From: Mesorhizobium sp. B2-7-1
Lineage (GTDB): Bacteria; Pseudomonadota; Alphaproteobacteria; Rhizobiales; Rhizobiaceae
NCBI RefSeq assembly: GCF_006440735.1
Contig: NZ_VFUA01000026.1
Location: 1 to 63,620 of the forward strand
Direction: 5' to 3'
DNA: 63,620 nt
Shown here: piece by piece, positions 7,696-16,219 of the stretch
Position numbering within the stretch: position 1 is the first letter of the stretch
How the letters are laid out: each line of letters starts with the position of its first letter
Translations under genes and position numbers: made by a program
Notes under the pieces: model-generated
What the model saw: the letters and a program-made list of their open reading frames with translations, nothing else
Databases searched by the model: none
Told to the model about the DNA's origin: nothing

Positions 7696-8600
7696 CTAAA
7701 CCTGCGCCAGCAACTCTGTCACGAAATCCACGAACACACGCACCTTCGCGGTGCGGTATTGCCGCGAGGGGTAGATCGCGTGGAGCGGGAAGAGCTCGTC
7801 CCGCCAGTCGGGGAACAGCTCGATCAGCCGCCCGTCACGGACCTGCTCGCGCGTGGCGAATTCCAGGACCTGCGCGATGCCGGCGCCGGCAAGGCAGGCG
7901 CTGAGCATGGTCGGCGCGTCGGAGGTCGTCAGCCTGGTCTGGACGCTGACCGGCAGCATCTCGTTGCCGCGGCGCAGTTCCCACTCATAGGCACTGCCGT
8001 GCGCGGCGTCCCAGAAGTCGATGGCGTCATGGTCGGGCAGGTCGGAAGGGTGCTGCGGCCGCCCCGGCGCTGAATATAGGTGGGGGCCGCGACGGTCAGC
8101 ACGCGCGTCTCGAACAGTTTGCGCGCGGTGAATGAGCCGGCCGGCGGATCGCCGAATCGCAAGGCGAGGTCGAACCCATCGGCCACCAGATCGCCGACCG
8201 CGTCGCGCATGATGAGTTCGAGGCGAAGGTGCGGATAGAGCGCCAGGAACCGACCGGCATGCCCCGCCAGCACCAGCTGCGAGAAGAACGGGTCGACATT
8301 GACGCGCAGCCTGCCGCGAACCACCGAGGTGGCTCCGGTGGCCTCGACCGCCGCTTCCTCGATGCCGTCGAGGTGAGGGCCGACCCGCTCGTGGAAGCGA
8401 CGCCCTTCGTCGGTCAGGTGCATGGTGCGCGTCGTGCGGTCGAGCAGCCGCACGCCGATACGGGCCTCCAGCCGCTGGATCGCGCGACCGACGCCCGAGG
8501 CGGTCATGCCGAGCGTGTGCGCTGCCCGCGCCATCGAGCCGGCTTCGACCACCGCCATCAGCACCGTCACGCCGGACAGCAATCTTCCGTCGTAGGGCAT
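7696..8600 (-). pseudogene. LysR-family regulator interrupted by a frameshift
   Basis: The N-terminal winged helix-turn-helix (MPYDGRLLSGVTVLMAVVEA, then RAIQRLEARIGVRLLDRTTR) and the first part of the effector domain are in one frame down to about 8066. The rest (RPQHPSDLPDHDAIDFWDAA through FVDFVTELLAQV) continues in another frame to the stop at 7696. A single missing base in the run around 8061-8066 (four G on the coding strand where five would restore frame) explains this. Repaired length is about 301 residues, normal for the family. It is divergent from the NmrA-like gene at 8755, which it would be expected to regulate. It could be a true pseudogene or a consensus error. Confidence 0.8.
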
Positions 8601-8754
8601 CAACCATTCCCAACCTGAAGTCCGGGTTATGATGACATATCGGCGTTGGGACCAGCAAGCAAAGGGTGTGACAAGGCCGGCCACCGACCTTCCGCGAGCC
8701 TGCTTTCTTTTCGCCGGCCGCGATCCCGATCCACACGATCCGAAAGGCATGATC

Positions 8755-9624
8755 ATGTTCGCCGTTACAGCAATCACCGGCCGCGTCGGCGGCGCCGTAG
8801 CCGAAACGCTGCTCAAATCGGGACACAAGGTTCGCGCGGTTCTGCGCGACCAAGCCAGGGGCGCGCCGTGGCTCGCCAAGGGCTGCGAGGCCGCCATCGC
8901 CGACCTCGGCGACGCCGGGCCGCTTGCCTCGGCACTTGCGGGCGTCGAGGGCGCGTTCATCCTGTTGCCGCCGGTCTACGATGCCGAGCCCGGCTTTCCG
9001 GACGTGCTGCCGAAGATTGCCGTCATTCGCGAGGCGCTTGGTCGCGCGCTGCCGGCCAAGGTGGTCGTGCTGTCGACGATCGGCGCGGATGCGGCGTCGC
9101 CCAATCTGCTCAATGTCTTGCGCCTGCTGGAAGAAACGCTCGCCGACTTGCCCGTGCCCGTCACGTTCCTGCGCGCCGCATGGTTCATGGAAAATGCCCA
9201 GTGGGATCTCGCCTCGGCGCGCGACGCGGGCGTCATCGACAGCTATCTCCAGCCACTCGACCGTCCGGTTGCCATGATCGCAGCCGCCGATGTCGGCAGG
9301 ACGGCGGCCGAATTGCTGCTGGAACAATCCAGCGGCCACCGGGTGATCGAACTGGAAGCGCAACACAGGGTCTCGCCGAACCAGATCGCCGCTGCCTTCG
9401 GCAATGCCCTCGGTCGCAAGGTCGCGGCGCGTGCCGTCCCGCGCGAGCGCTGGGAGACGATCTTCCGCGACCAGGGCATGCGCCATCCCGAAATGCGCAT
9501 GCGCATGCTCGACGGCTTCAACGAAGGCTGGATCGATTTTCGCGATCCGAACGCCCAAAGGCGCAAGGGCAGGATCGGGATAGACCAAGCGATTGCGAAG
9601 ATCGTCGGCCAGGCCGGACAGTGA
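8755..9624 (+). CDS. NmrA/QorB-like NAD(P)-binding reductase
   Basis: A 289-residue short-chain-like protein of the atypical SDR NmrA/HSCARG group. The N terminus FAVTAITGRVGGAVAETLL carries the nucleotide-binding glycine motif (TGRVGG), followed by KVRAVLRD where an Arg can contact NADP. The mid-region KVVVLSTIGAD and FLRAAWFMEN are typical. Such proteins reduce quinones or sense NADP(H). The start at 8755 has AAGG seven bases upstream; ATG 8749 is too close to it. It is divergent from the LysR gene, a common regulator-target arrangement. Confidence 0.85.
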   Translation: MFAVTAITGRVGGAVAETLLKSGHKVRAVLRDQARGAPWLAKGCEAAIADLGDAGPLASALAGVEGAFILLPPVYDAEPGFPDVLPKIAVIREALGRALPAKVVVLSTIGADAASPNLLNVLRLLEETLADLPVPVTFLRAAWFMENAQWDLASARDAGVIDSYLQPLDRPVAMIAAADVGRTAAELLLEQSSGHRVIELEAQHRVSPNQIAAAFGNALGRKVAARAVPRERWETIFRDQGMRHPEMRMRMLDGFNEGWIDFRDPNAQRRKGRIGIDQAIAKIVGQAGQ

Positions 9625-9660
9625 GTCGACGTTTTCGGGCAGGCAGACCCGAAGACCCGG

Positions 9661-10587
9661 TCAGAAGTCGCTCACCGTCTGTCCCGCCGGGCCGCCCAGA
9701 TAAGTGTTCCACACATAGTCGCGAAGCATCTCCCGATGTTCCGTCGATCGGTGGTGGTAACCCGGTCTTTCGGGGTATGACACGCCGGCGAGGTGAAAGA
9801 AGGCGCCGTCGATGAACTCGTGGTGCCCGACCGCGCCCGCCATCGTCATCGGCCGCTGTTCCACGGCTGCGACGGCGACATCCGCCTCGTCGAGCTTCGA
9901 ATAGAGGATCGCCCAGTTTGCGGCGCCGGTGTCGAGGCCGAGATTTATGCGGGGTTCGAAGTTCAGTTTGCGATCGGCCACCGCTGAGAACCGGTAGAAG
10001 CAGTAGCCTGCCCACAGGTTCCAGTGCCGGTCCTGCGGCTTGGCCTTGTAGACATGGTTTTCGTTGCCGTTTGCCCTGCGGCCATACACGGCTTTGCCGT
10101 CCAGCTTGGACGGGATGTCGAACGGCGCGACCGGGAAGCAGTCGTGGTCGATGAAGCCGAAAAGCTCGGGCTTCAGGTGGCGGACGATGTTGTGGAAGGC
10201 CCAGGTGATGGCGGTTCCGTGCGATCTCGACAGGTGCTTTTCGACCCGCATCGGCAGGGCAAGGTAAGGCACGCCGCGCACTTTGCAGATGCGTGCGATG
10301 GTTTCTCTCGCCTGGGCCTTGGTCGAGTTGTCGACGACGACCAGCGTCATCCCTGGCGAATGCATCTCCCATGCTTTCGTCAAGGCGTCGATCACCCAGG
10401 GCACGTTGAATGCGATCGTAACGCAGACGCGCGACACTCCGGCGTCCTGCAATTCTTTCGCAAGAAGGCGCCCGGATGCGCGCCCCCGATATTCGAAGGC
10501 CTTGTAGACGAACTGGTTGCGGAGCGCCTTTACCCGTATCACGACAGGGTTTCTGCTCACTCCATCAACTATTGCTTTATACGCCAA
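9661..10587 (-). CDS. Glycosyltransferase-like protein (GT-A type), unknown substrate
   Basis: A 308-residue protein that looks like a GT-A glycosyltransferase. A beta-strand ending TLVVVDNST (about residues 81-90) resembles the nucleotide-sugar binding start, and FIDHDCFP (D147, D149) fits the metal-binding DxD motif. The segment HHEFIDGAFFHLAG near residue 256 may carry catalytic or metal-contacting residues. The translation opens with a TTG codon preceded by GAGAGG, so the start is not certain. It is divergent from the acetyltransferase gene at 10781. Function in surface polysaccharide or lipopolysaccharide assembly is inferred from its neighbours. Confidence 0.7.
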   Translation of the reverse strand: MAYKAIVDGVSRNPVVIRVKALRNQFVYKAFEYRGRASGRLLAKELQDAGVSRVCVTIAFNVPWVIDALTKAWEMHSPGMTLVVVDNSTKAQARETIARICKVRGVPYLALPMRVEKHLSRSHGTAITWAFHNIVRHLKPELFGFIDHDCFPVAPFDIPSKLDGKAVYGRRANGNENHVYKAKPQDRHWNLWAGYCFYRFSAVADRKLNFEPRINLGLDTGAANWAILYSKLDEADVAVAAVEQRPMTMAGAVGHHEFIDGAFFHLAGVSYPERPGYHHRSTEHREMLRDYVWNTYLGGPAGQTVSDF

Positions 10588-10780
10588 CGCTGCCTCTCAC
10601 AAGCGGCACCCCCCGGTGGTCTCTTTGCTCGCGGCGACTAAAAAATCAAGCAGCTTGAAGCTTCGCCCGTTGGGTTCAACGGCGCAGTTCCGGCTCAAAG
10701 CGCGCAGTATCGGGACCTCTGGGTTGCTGGTCGGCTGTTCTGCGGCTATGTCGCCGCAGGGCTGCCGCTGAGGTTTGCAA

Positions 10781-11362
10781 ATGTCGACGATTTCCAGATG
10801 GCTCAAGGACGCACGCTCCAAGCTGCCGGAGCATGTAACGGTCGGCCGTCACACCTACGGCGTGACATGGCGCAAGGTCCTGTTCCCGTTGAAGGATGCT
10901 CCGCTGCAAGTCGGGGCCTTCTGCTCGGTTGCCGGTCAAGTGCTTTTCATTTGCTCTGGCCAGCACCCAACCGAGAGTGCAACCTCGTTTCCGATCTACA
11001 GCCGGTTGCTGAAGCAGCCCGAGCCGACCGCAAATGGCGGCAAGCCTGCCGGCATTACCGTCGGCAATGATGTCTGGATCGGCAACGGCGCGATGATCTT
11101 GCCGGGGATCAAGATCGGCGACGGCGCGATCGTCGGGGCGGGATCCGTGGTTACGAAGGATGTTCCACCCTATGCAATCGTCGGCGGAGCCCCGGCCCGG
11201 CTGATCAGATACCGATTCTCCGAGGAGATCGTAGCGAAGCTGCTGGCGATCCAGTGGTGGCGTTGGGACGATGAGAAGGTCAAGGCCGAGGCGGCCATCC
11301 TCACCGGTCCCATAGAGGCTTTCGTCGAGAGGCATTCTGTGGCAGGCACCGCCACGAAATGA
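10781..11362 (+). CDS. Hexapeptide-repeat O-acetyltransferase (CatB-related)
   Basis: A 193-residue member of the left-handed beta-helix acyltransferases. Hexapeptide repeats are visible in [19 protein letters not shown], then [18 protein letters not shown], and the family ending [19 protein letters not shown] His in [12 protein letters not shown] (about residue 65) is the probable catalytic base, as in CatB/VatD-type xenobiotic or sugar O-acetyltransferases. ATG 10781 has AGG seven bases upstream and is preferred over TTG 10775. It is followed 21 bp later by the GT8 gene, so the two form an operon, probably modifying a glycan. Confidence 0.88.
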   Translation: MSTISRWLKDARSKLPEHVTVGRHTYGVTWRKVLFPLKDAPLQVGAFCSVAGQVLFICSGQHPTESATSFPIYSRLLKQPEPTANGGKPAGITVGNDVWIGNGAMILPGIKIGDGAIVGAGSVVTKDVPPYAIVGGAPARLIRYRFSEEIVAKLLAIQWWRWDDEKVKAEAAILTGPIEAFVERHSVAGTATK

Positions 11363-11383
11363 CGGGCAGCGATTAGCGGAACG

Positions 11384-12343
11384 ATGAGGTCGTGTTTCTT
11401 CCTGGCGACGGATGCCAACTACCTTCCATATGCCTGCCTCACGGCGCGCCGGATTCTGGACGTCTCCACGCCGGTCGACGGCTTTCTGCTCTACACCGGT
11501 GCGAGCGAACCGGACCTTGAAGTCGCCCGCCATTTGCTGGAAGGCAAGGTCGAGCTGGTCGACGTCACGGACTTCATGACGAATTTCGGCTTCCGCTTCG
11601 GAACCTACAGCATTGCCGCTTACGTTCGGCTTTTTGCCGACCAATTTCCGTTTTTCGCGCCGTATGATCGCATCGCATACACAGATTGCGACGTTCTCTT
11701 CAACAGAAACATCAACGACTTGGCTGGCCAGCAGCTGCGCGCCCCGCTGCTCGCCGCGCATGACGACTACATGTATTTCAGGCCTTCTTACCGGCAAAAG
11801 CTCAAGCTGGCGCCCGGTGCGCCATACTTCAATTCCGGTGTGGTCGTCTTCGACATGAACGCCGTCCGCGAAAATGCCCTGCTGGAGCAAACGCGAAAGA
11901 TCGCCGTCGAGGGGCGGATGAACGACCAGAATGCCCTGAACGTCGCCTTCGAGGGCAAATGGCAGACGATGCATCCGAACTGGAATTTGCAATCGCTTGG
12001 AACGAGAGAGTTTCGGTTCTCGCAAGCCTGGGCCAGGCACTTCGCCGGCGGCAAGCCTTGGGGCAATCAGGTTGGGGTCGAACTCGAGGCGCTGAAAATC
12101 TGGCACGATCTGGCCAGGGACACGCCCTGGGGCAAGCCCTTCGAGCAGCGCATTCCCTTCGAGCGCGGCGTGATGAAGCGCTTCATCCGCCGCTTCGACG
12201 CTGCTGCCGGTCTTTTCGGCAAGGACGTGCAACGCCGCCGGGCCAGGTATGACGGCACGAAGATGCATCGGATTTACGCCCGTCAGGCGGATGAAGGAGC
12301 GATGGCGGTCCAGTTTCCGGAAGTGCTCGGCGGATTTGGCTGA
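11384..12343 (+). CDS. Glycosyltransferase family 8 protein
   Basis: A 319-residue retaining glycosyltransferase of the GT8/LgtC group. The N-terminal strand CFFLATDANYLPYACLTARR is typical of the sugar-nucleotide site, and IAYTDCDVLFNRNI contains the DxD metal motif (D101, D103). The segments YFNSGVVVFDMNAVRE and MNDQNALNVAF (with N and D in the LNxGVLVxD and DQDxLN positions) are GT8 hallmarks. It would transfer a hexose or uronic acid to a lipopolysaccharide core or other glycan. The gene is 21 bp downstream of the acetyltransferase. Confidence 0.9.
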   Translation: MRSCFFLATDANYLPYACLTARRILDVSTPVDGFLLYTGASEPDLEVARHLLEGKVELVDVTDFMTNFGFRFGTYSIAAYVRLFADQFPFFAPYDRIAYTDCDVLFNRNINDLAGQQLRAPLLAAHDDYMYFRPSYRQKLKLAPGAPYFNSGVVVFDMNAVRENALLEQTRKIAVEGRMNDQNALNVAFEGKWQTMHPNWNLQSLGTREFRFSQAWARHFAGGKPWGNQVGVELEALKIWHDLARDTPWGKPFEQRIPFERGVMKRFIRRFDAAAGLFGKDVQRRRARYDGTKMHRIYARQADEGAMAVQFPEVLGGFG

Positions 12344-12571
12344 TCCGGCTGCGCAAACCTGGTTTTGCCCTCCGCGGCTGTGGATAGTAACCGCGCGTTT
12401 ACCACGCTCGGGCGCTTGCGTTGCGGCCTGGCGCCCGACTCGTCGAAATGGAAGTGCCTGAACCCGTCAGGCGACCCAGAAGCCTAGCGGCCGGCGTTTT
12501 CATGTACCCCACCGAGATGCGTGCTCGAACGCGTTTCGGAGTATGCGTCGGTCGTCGCTTCGCCCTCACCG

Positions 12572-12613
12572 AAACAAAAGCCCGCCGCGGTAATGGGGAA
12601 CCGCGACGGGCGT
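12572..12613 (-). terminator. Rho-independent terminator of the first DUF982 gene
   Basis: Read on the minus strand, GCCCGTCGCGGT (12600-12611) pairs with ACCGCGGCGGGC (12580-12591, one mismatch) around a TCCCCATT-type loop and is followed by TTTTGTTTC. It lies 17 bp beyond the stop at 12628. Confidence 0.8.
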
Positions 12614-12627
12614 GCGGGAAATCGAAG

Positions 12628-12870
12628 CTAGGCCAGCAGGCCGGCGACCTTGGCCGCCTTGCGCAGCGTCTTGCGCGCATCCACCGGGCTGCGGAGACCG
12701 TCGAGCGCGTCGCGGCAGACGCGGTTGGCCGAGCGCCAGGCGCGGTCGCGCGACTGTCCCGGCCAGCGCTGGTCGAGGCACTCCATCGCCTCGAAGCAAC
12801 TTGACACCTTGTGCTGGCCGTTTGGCTGGAAATCGATCACGACCGGTTCGGAAAACCAGACATCGTTCAT
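12628..12870 (-). CDS. DUF982 domain protein (first copy)
   Basis: An 80-residue protein of the DUF982 family, which is strongly expanded in rhizobia and has no known biochemical role. Typical features are an N-terminal MNDVWFSEPVVIDF strand, a central FEAMECLDQRWPGQSRDRAW with the conserved W, and a helix ending in RKAAKVAGLLA. The ATG at 12870 has GGAGAAAG upstream. It is encoded 0.6 kb from a second DUF982 gene in the same orientation, separated by two tiny plus-strand genes. Confidence 0.85.
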   Translation of the reverse strand: MNDVWFSEPVVIDFQPNGQHKVSSCFEAMECLDQRWPGQSRDRAWRSANRVCRDALDGLRSPVDARKTLRKAAKVAGLLA

Positions 12871-13134
12871 CACTTTCTCCGTTCTTGTAATTGTCTTTGG
12901 GCGAGCAACGACGCCGGACGGCGTCGATCCAGGCCGAGGGCGATTGCCGACCCGCGCGTTAACCAACCACCACGCATTAGGTTCCGAAGAATTTTCATGG
13001 CTGCGATGGGCGCCTCATCGGTCGACGGATCCGCGATCCGGATGGCTGAAAATCACGTGACCAAAGTCACTGCCGCGCCCTCGCGGGCGGGGCTAATGAA
13101 TCAGCCAGGCTGATGAAATGCGGGAAGACCTCTC

Positions 13135-13299
13135 ATGCTTATCGCCGTGCTCGCATCCACCATGACCGTCGCCACCTTGATGGCGACCGCTTTCGGGCTC
13201 TACGAGGAAGCGCGGCGGAGCCGTGCTCACGCTGAAACGGACCGCTTGCGCGCGTTTCGAACGGCGCGTCGGTTTTCCGTCAAGTCGCGCGATCGATAG
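13135..13299 (+). CDS. Tiny membrane-anchored protein (54 residues)
   Basis: An ATG at 13135, preceded by GGGAAG, opens a 54-codon frame. It encodes one hydrophobic N-terminal segment (MLIAVLASTMTVATLMATAF) followed by an arginine-rich tail (EEARRSRAHAETDRLRAFRT) and would sit in the inner membrane with a cytoplasmic basic end. Third-position GC is high, as in real genes here. No family is recognised. Confidence 0.5.
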   Translation: MLIAVLASTMTVATLMATAFGLYEEARRSRAHAETDRLRAFRTARRFSVKSRDR

Positions 13300-13316
13300 G
13301 CCCGACACCGCCGCGC

Positions 13317-13421
13317 ATGTTCACTCCGCTTCAGCTGGCCATGTGCATCTTCCGCGCCGGAATCCTGCTTTCGCCGGCGGTGTTCGCGGTGCTGGTGCTT
13401 TTATGGCTCTACTATCGGTAG
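13317..13421 (+). CDS. Tiny membrane protein (34 residues)
   Basis: An ATG at 13317 opens a 34-codon frame, mostly one hydrophobic segment (ILLSPAVFAVLVLLWLYYR). It follows the preceding tiny gene by 17 bp in the same direction, suggesting a two-gene unit. No ribosome site is convincing. It may be a real small membrane protein, but this rests only on hydrophobicity and position. Confidence 0.35.
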   Translation: MFTPLQLAMCIFRAGILLSPAVFAVLVLLWLYYR

Positions 13422-13448
13422 GCGGGCCGGTCGGACGCCGGGTCGGCT

Positions 13449-13694
13449 CTATTCCACCAGTACATGCGCCTCGCGCGCGGCGACGATGAAGGCCTCCCTG
13501 GCGTTGTCCGCCGCGACGTCGCCGCGGATCGCCCGGCGGCAGGCGCGCAGCGCATCGCCGTGCGGCGCACTGCCGGCATCGCGCCACTGGCCCGTCAGCA
13601 GCTCGATGGCCTGCTCGGCGTTGGATATGTGGCGGATCGAGCCGGAAAGCCCGACGGCGACTTCGACCGGCCTCGAAAACCATCCCTGGATCAT
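13449..13694 (-). CDS. DUF982 domain protein (second copy)
   Basis: An 81-residue DUF982 protein. The first strand reads MIQGWFSRPVEVAVGLSG and the central helix AEQAIELLTGQW, then GDALRACRRAIRGDVAADN, matches the layout of the copy at 12628-12870. Start ATG 13694 is preceded by GGAGG, which excludes the slightly longer frame from 13724. The two copies share only the fold-level pattern, so they are old paralogues rather than a recent duplication. Confidence 0.85.
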   Translation of the reverse strand: MIQGWFSRPVEVAVGLSGSIRHISNAEQAIELLTGQWRDAGSAPHGDALRACRRAIRGDVAADNAREAFIVAAREAHVLVE

Positions 13695-13801
13695 CGCTAA
13701 ACCTCCGAAAATATGTCGCAACACGATATATTTTACCGTAGAGTCGCGTGGCGAAACGTCAACTTAACGTGAAGCCATCTCACGAAGGCGACTTAAGCTG
13801 C

Positions 13802-13996
13802 TCATCGTCCAAGCGGCCTCCGCGAAAGCTCGATCAGTTCGGCCTCGTCGGTGATGCCCGCCATGTAATTGGCGATGATGCGCGAGGCGCGCGCTTCCTT
13901 CTGCTCGGCGGTCTCGCCTTCGAAATTGCCGTTTTCGTAGACACGGCCAAGCATGGCCGTCTCGTCGGGAGTGAATGTGTTGCGCACAACGGACAT
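13802..13996 (-). CDS. Conserved small protein, unknown function
   Basis: A 64-residue soluble protein with a strong ribosome site (AAGGAGGAAGCC before ATG 13996). It is charged and probably helical (NFEGETAEQKEARASRIIAN). Proteins of this type, small and starting MSVVRNTFTPDE, are familiar in rhizobia but have no assigned role. Upstream, the 12-bp palindrome GCTAATATTAGC at 14032-14043 may be an operator. Confidence 0.7.
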   Translation of the reverse strand: MSVVRNTFTPDETAMLGRVYENGNFEGETAEQKEARASRIIANYMAGITDEAELIELSRRPLGR

Positions 13997-14006
13997 GGCT
14001 TCCTCC

Positions 14007-14394
14007 TTCAGCCTGGCCCTCTTTTTACCCGGCTAATATTAGCATGTTTCGAGGTTGGGGGTGAGTCTCGGCGACATTGGGACGAGGGTTGGCATGCTTC
14101 TTCGCCTGCGGCTGACGGCTGCTTTGCCGGCCTCGTTATATTCTTGCCGAACGAGCGCTGCGCTGATACGCATTAGCAGCGCGGAATTTTTCTGAGTCTG
14201 CATTGACTTGAGCCCAGAAAAGCGCCGCGCATTCTGTCCGAGACCAGCAACCCCGACGTGGTGGCAACCGGGTTACGAAGGGGTTCTGGTCGAAAAAGAA
14301 GCAGGGCAGGTCCCGCGTCCAAACCGGGGCAGGCTCATCAACGCTCTGGAACTCTGAAGCCATTGCCCCCATGGCCTTCGGAAGAGCATGAACC
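14007..14394. other. Intergenic stretch with one palindrome
   Basis: No gene is seen. The perfect 12-bp palindrome GCTAATATTAGC (14032-14043) lies 36 bp upstream of the 64-residue gene on the minus strand. The rest, up to the ArsR start, has no feature I can support. Confidence 0.5.
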
Positions 14395-14766
14395 ATGGGG
14401 AAATCGATGGTTACGAAGAAACTTACCGCCAACGCAGAAAGCGCGGCAGCCTTTCTTGCGGTGATGGGCAACGAGAAGCGTCTGCTCATCATGAACTACC
14501 TCGCCGAGGGCGAACTCTCCGTCGGCGTGCTCGCCGACAAGGTCGAACTCAGCCAGTCAGCGCTGTCGCAACACCTGGCCAAACTGCGCAGGTTTGGCCT
14601 GGTCGAAACCCGCCGCGATCGTCAAATGGTCTATTATTCCTGCAAGTCTTCGGCAGCGCGCGAGCTTCTTGCGCTGCTCGATGGCCTGCTGGCCATGGAC
14701 AAGCCGCTTGCCGGACCGGCAAGGCAGGCTTTCGTCGAGAGAATGCGGCGGCCGCAGGCCGCCTGA
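14395..14766 (+). CDS. ArsR-family winged helix-turn-helix regulator
   Basis: A 123-residue ArsR/SmtB-type repressor. The recognition helix region is ELSQSALSQHLAKLRRFGLV, followed by the wing VETRRDRQMVYYSCKS. The ELCVCEL-type cysteine pair that binds As(III) in classical ArsR is replaced by GELSVGVLAD, so a metalloid sensor role is not supported; it may respond to another signal or to redox. ATG 14407 is an alternative start with GGGGA upstream. No obvious target gene lies next to it, so it may act on its own promoter. Confidence 0.88.
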   Translation: MGKSMVTKKLTANAESAAAFLAVMGNEKRLLIMNYLAEGELSVGVLADKVELSQSALSQHLAKLRRFGLVETRRDRQMVYYSCKSSAARELLALLDGLLAMDKPLAGPARQAFVERMRRPQAA

Positions 14767-14999
14767 ACTGACTGCTACGCACGGACGAGGCCGGGGGCCT
14801 TCGTCTGGCGCGGCGCCACTATGGCGCAGGGCCGCATCGCGACGCCACCCACATTTCCTTGAACCGCTCCTGCCATGCCGCTCGCAGGGCGGTTCATCAC
14901 GTTTCTTTGAGAGGCGAAGCTTCGAAACCCGATCTTCTCTGCAAGCGGCTGACAATAAAGGGTTTTCTTGTGCGGGCGGGTGCTTGGCTCTGACGAAGA

Positions 15000-15013
15000 T
15001 TACAGATTTGTAA
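15000..15013. promoter_or_regulatory. Inverted repeat TTACA-N4-TGTAA, possible response-regulator box
   Basis: TTACA (15000-15004) and TGTAA (15009-15013) form a perfect dyad with a 4-bp spacer. The pattern resembles binding sites of OmpR/CopR-type regulators, but no such regulator is encoded nearby. It could control a transcript ending at the terminator 15101-15130. Confidence 0.35.
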
Positions 15014-15100
15014 GTCGCCTCGCGGGCCTCCGCTGGTTAATCTTCGAGTCGATCCACACCCCCGGATCATGACGGTGCCGAGCTTCCACTTCGGCTCCGT

Positions 15101-15130
15101 AAAAGGCCCGCCGCTCCCGGCGGGCCTTTT
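15101..15130 (+). terminator. Strong hairpin terminator without an annotated gene upstream
   Basis: AAAAGGCCCGCCG, loop, CGGCGGGCCTTTT: a perfect GC-rich stem flanked by A and T runs, so it could work in both directions. The nearest plus-strand gene ends 335 bp upstream, which hints at a small RNA. Confidence 0.8.
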
Positions 15131-15318
15131 CGTTTTGCGGTCACGCGCCTTGCCGCGTTCACCAAGGGCGATCATCGCTTGGTGTCGTCGGGAAGCTCCC
15201 GTCCGGCAATCTGGACTCTCGATTTCCCGTCACCTATCACATTGCGCAATGGTTCGTGCCGGGCTCCCGATCCGCGAAGCGGCGGGCAGCGTGGCATTCT
15301 TGGCCTTCGGTGCTGACG

Positions 15319-16107
15319 ATGTTCGATACGCAAAAAGCCAAGGCCGCTTCGCGGCTACTGGTGACCCACTGGGACAATGGCACCCGTCTCGATGCGATAC
15401 CCGAGACGGTTCGGCCGCGAACGCGCTCGGAAGGCTATGCCGTCCAGTCGCATGTGATGGACCGCTCGGCGGCTCCGCTTTTCGGCTGGAAGATCGCCGC
15501 AACCAGCCTTGCCGGGCAACGGCACATCAACGTCGACGGTCCGATGGCCGGCCGTCTGCTTGCGGAGAAGGCGATCGAGGTCGGCGGAACTGCCCCGCTG
15601 GCGACGAGCAGGATGCGTGTGGCCGAGATCGAATTCGCCTTTCGCTTCGGCCGCGAACTGCAGCCGCGCGCCGAGCCCTATGAGATCGCCGAAGTGATGG
15701 ACGCGGTGGCGGCATTGCACCCGGCAATCGAGATACCGGACTCGCGATACGACGATTTCTGTGCGGTCGGCGCGGCGCAGCTCATCGCGGACAATGCCTG
15801 CGCCAATCTGTTTGTCATCGGCGAGGCCGTCGAAGACGATTGGCGCGATGTGGATCTGGCGAGGCACCCGGTGGTCGGGTTCGTCACCGGGAGGTCGCGC
15901 CATGACGGATCGGGAGCGGCCGTGCTGGGCGATCCCCGGATTGCCCTTCAATGGATTGTCAACGAATTGTCGGGCCTCGGCATCGCGCTCGAGCCGGGGC
16001 AGGTGGTGATAACCGGCACCTGCGTCAAGCCGATAGAAGTCGAGCCCGGCGATGAAGTCACGGGCGATCTGGGCAGGTTCGGACGCGTCTCGGTCAGGTT
16101 TGTCTGA
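15319..16107 (+). CDS. 2-keto-4-pentenoate hydratase / fumarylacetoacetase-fold protein
   Basis: A 262-residue member of the MhpD/hydratase branch of the FAA-hydrolase fold. Conserved features are FGWKIAATS, the metal-binding pair in RVAEIEFAFRFGRELQPR (E-x-E type), and HPAIEIPDSRYDDF, then VITGTCVKPIEVEPGDEV. Family members hydrate 2-keto-4-pentenoate or decarboxylate 4-oxalocrotonate in aromatic meta-cleavage, and some act on other keto acids. ATG 15319 gives the usual N terminus. The gene stands alone; the neighbouring catabolic cluster on the other strand may or may not be connected. Confidence 0.85.
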   Translation: MFDTQKAKAASRLLVTHWDNGTRLDAIPETVRPRTRSEGYAVQSHVMDRSAAPLFGWKIAATSLAGQRHINVDGPMAGRLLAEKAIEVGGTAPLATSRMRVAEIEFAFRFGRELQPRAEPYEIAEVMDAVAALHPAIEIPDSRYDDFCAVGAAQLIADNACANLFVIGEAVEDDWRDVDLARHPVVGFVTGRSRHDGSGAAVLGDPRIALQWIVNELSGLGIALEPGQVVITGTCVKPIEVEPGDEVTGDLGRFGRVSVRFV

Positions 16108-16110
16108 TCG

Positions 16111-16219
16111 GACCGTTTAGAGCAATTCCAGGAAAAGTGTGGGCGGTTTTCCGCCCGGAATTGCGTCAAAACAAAGAGATAGAGCGGTTCGCCGTTTCCG
16201 TGAAACGGTGAAACGGTCT
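16111..16219. repeat. Rhizobial intergenic mosaic element (RIME-like), copy 2
   Basis: It runs from GACCGTTTAGAGCAATTCC to GTGAAACGGTC, so the ends are inverted repeats of each other (GACCGTTT/AAACGGTC). It matches 4197-4296 along its length. It fills the gap between the 15319 gene and the permease gene on the opposite strand and reaches the permease stop codon at 16218-16220. The nested hairpins could serve as a shared terminator for the two convergent genes. Confidence 0.88.

Larger units (their letters stand above)
14767..15318. other. Intergenic stretch with an inverted repeat and an orphan terminator
   Basis: No protein gene is seen in these 552 bp. Two signals are visible: the inverted repeat TTACAGATTTGTAA at 15000-15013 and a strong hairpin terminator at 15101-15130. 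A short untranslated transcript of about 100 nt between them is possible. Confidence 0.5.

Noticed and set aside
14136..14492. Minus-strand 118-residue frame upstream of ArsR
   Set aside because: Overlaps the ArsR start and has no recognisable feature.
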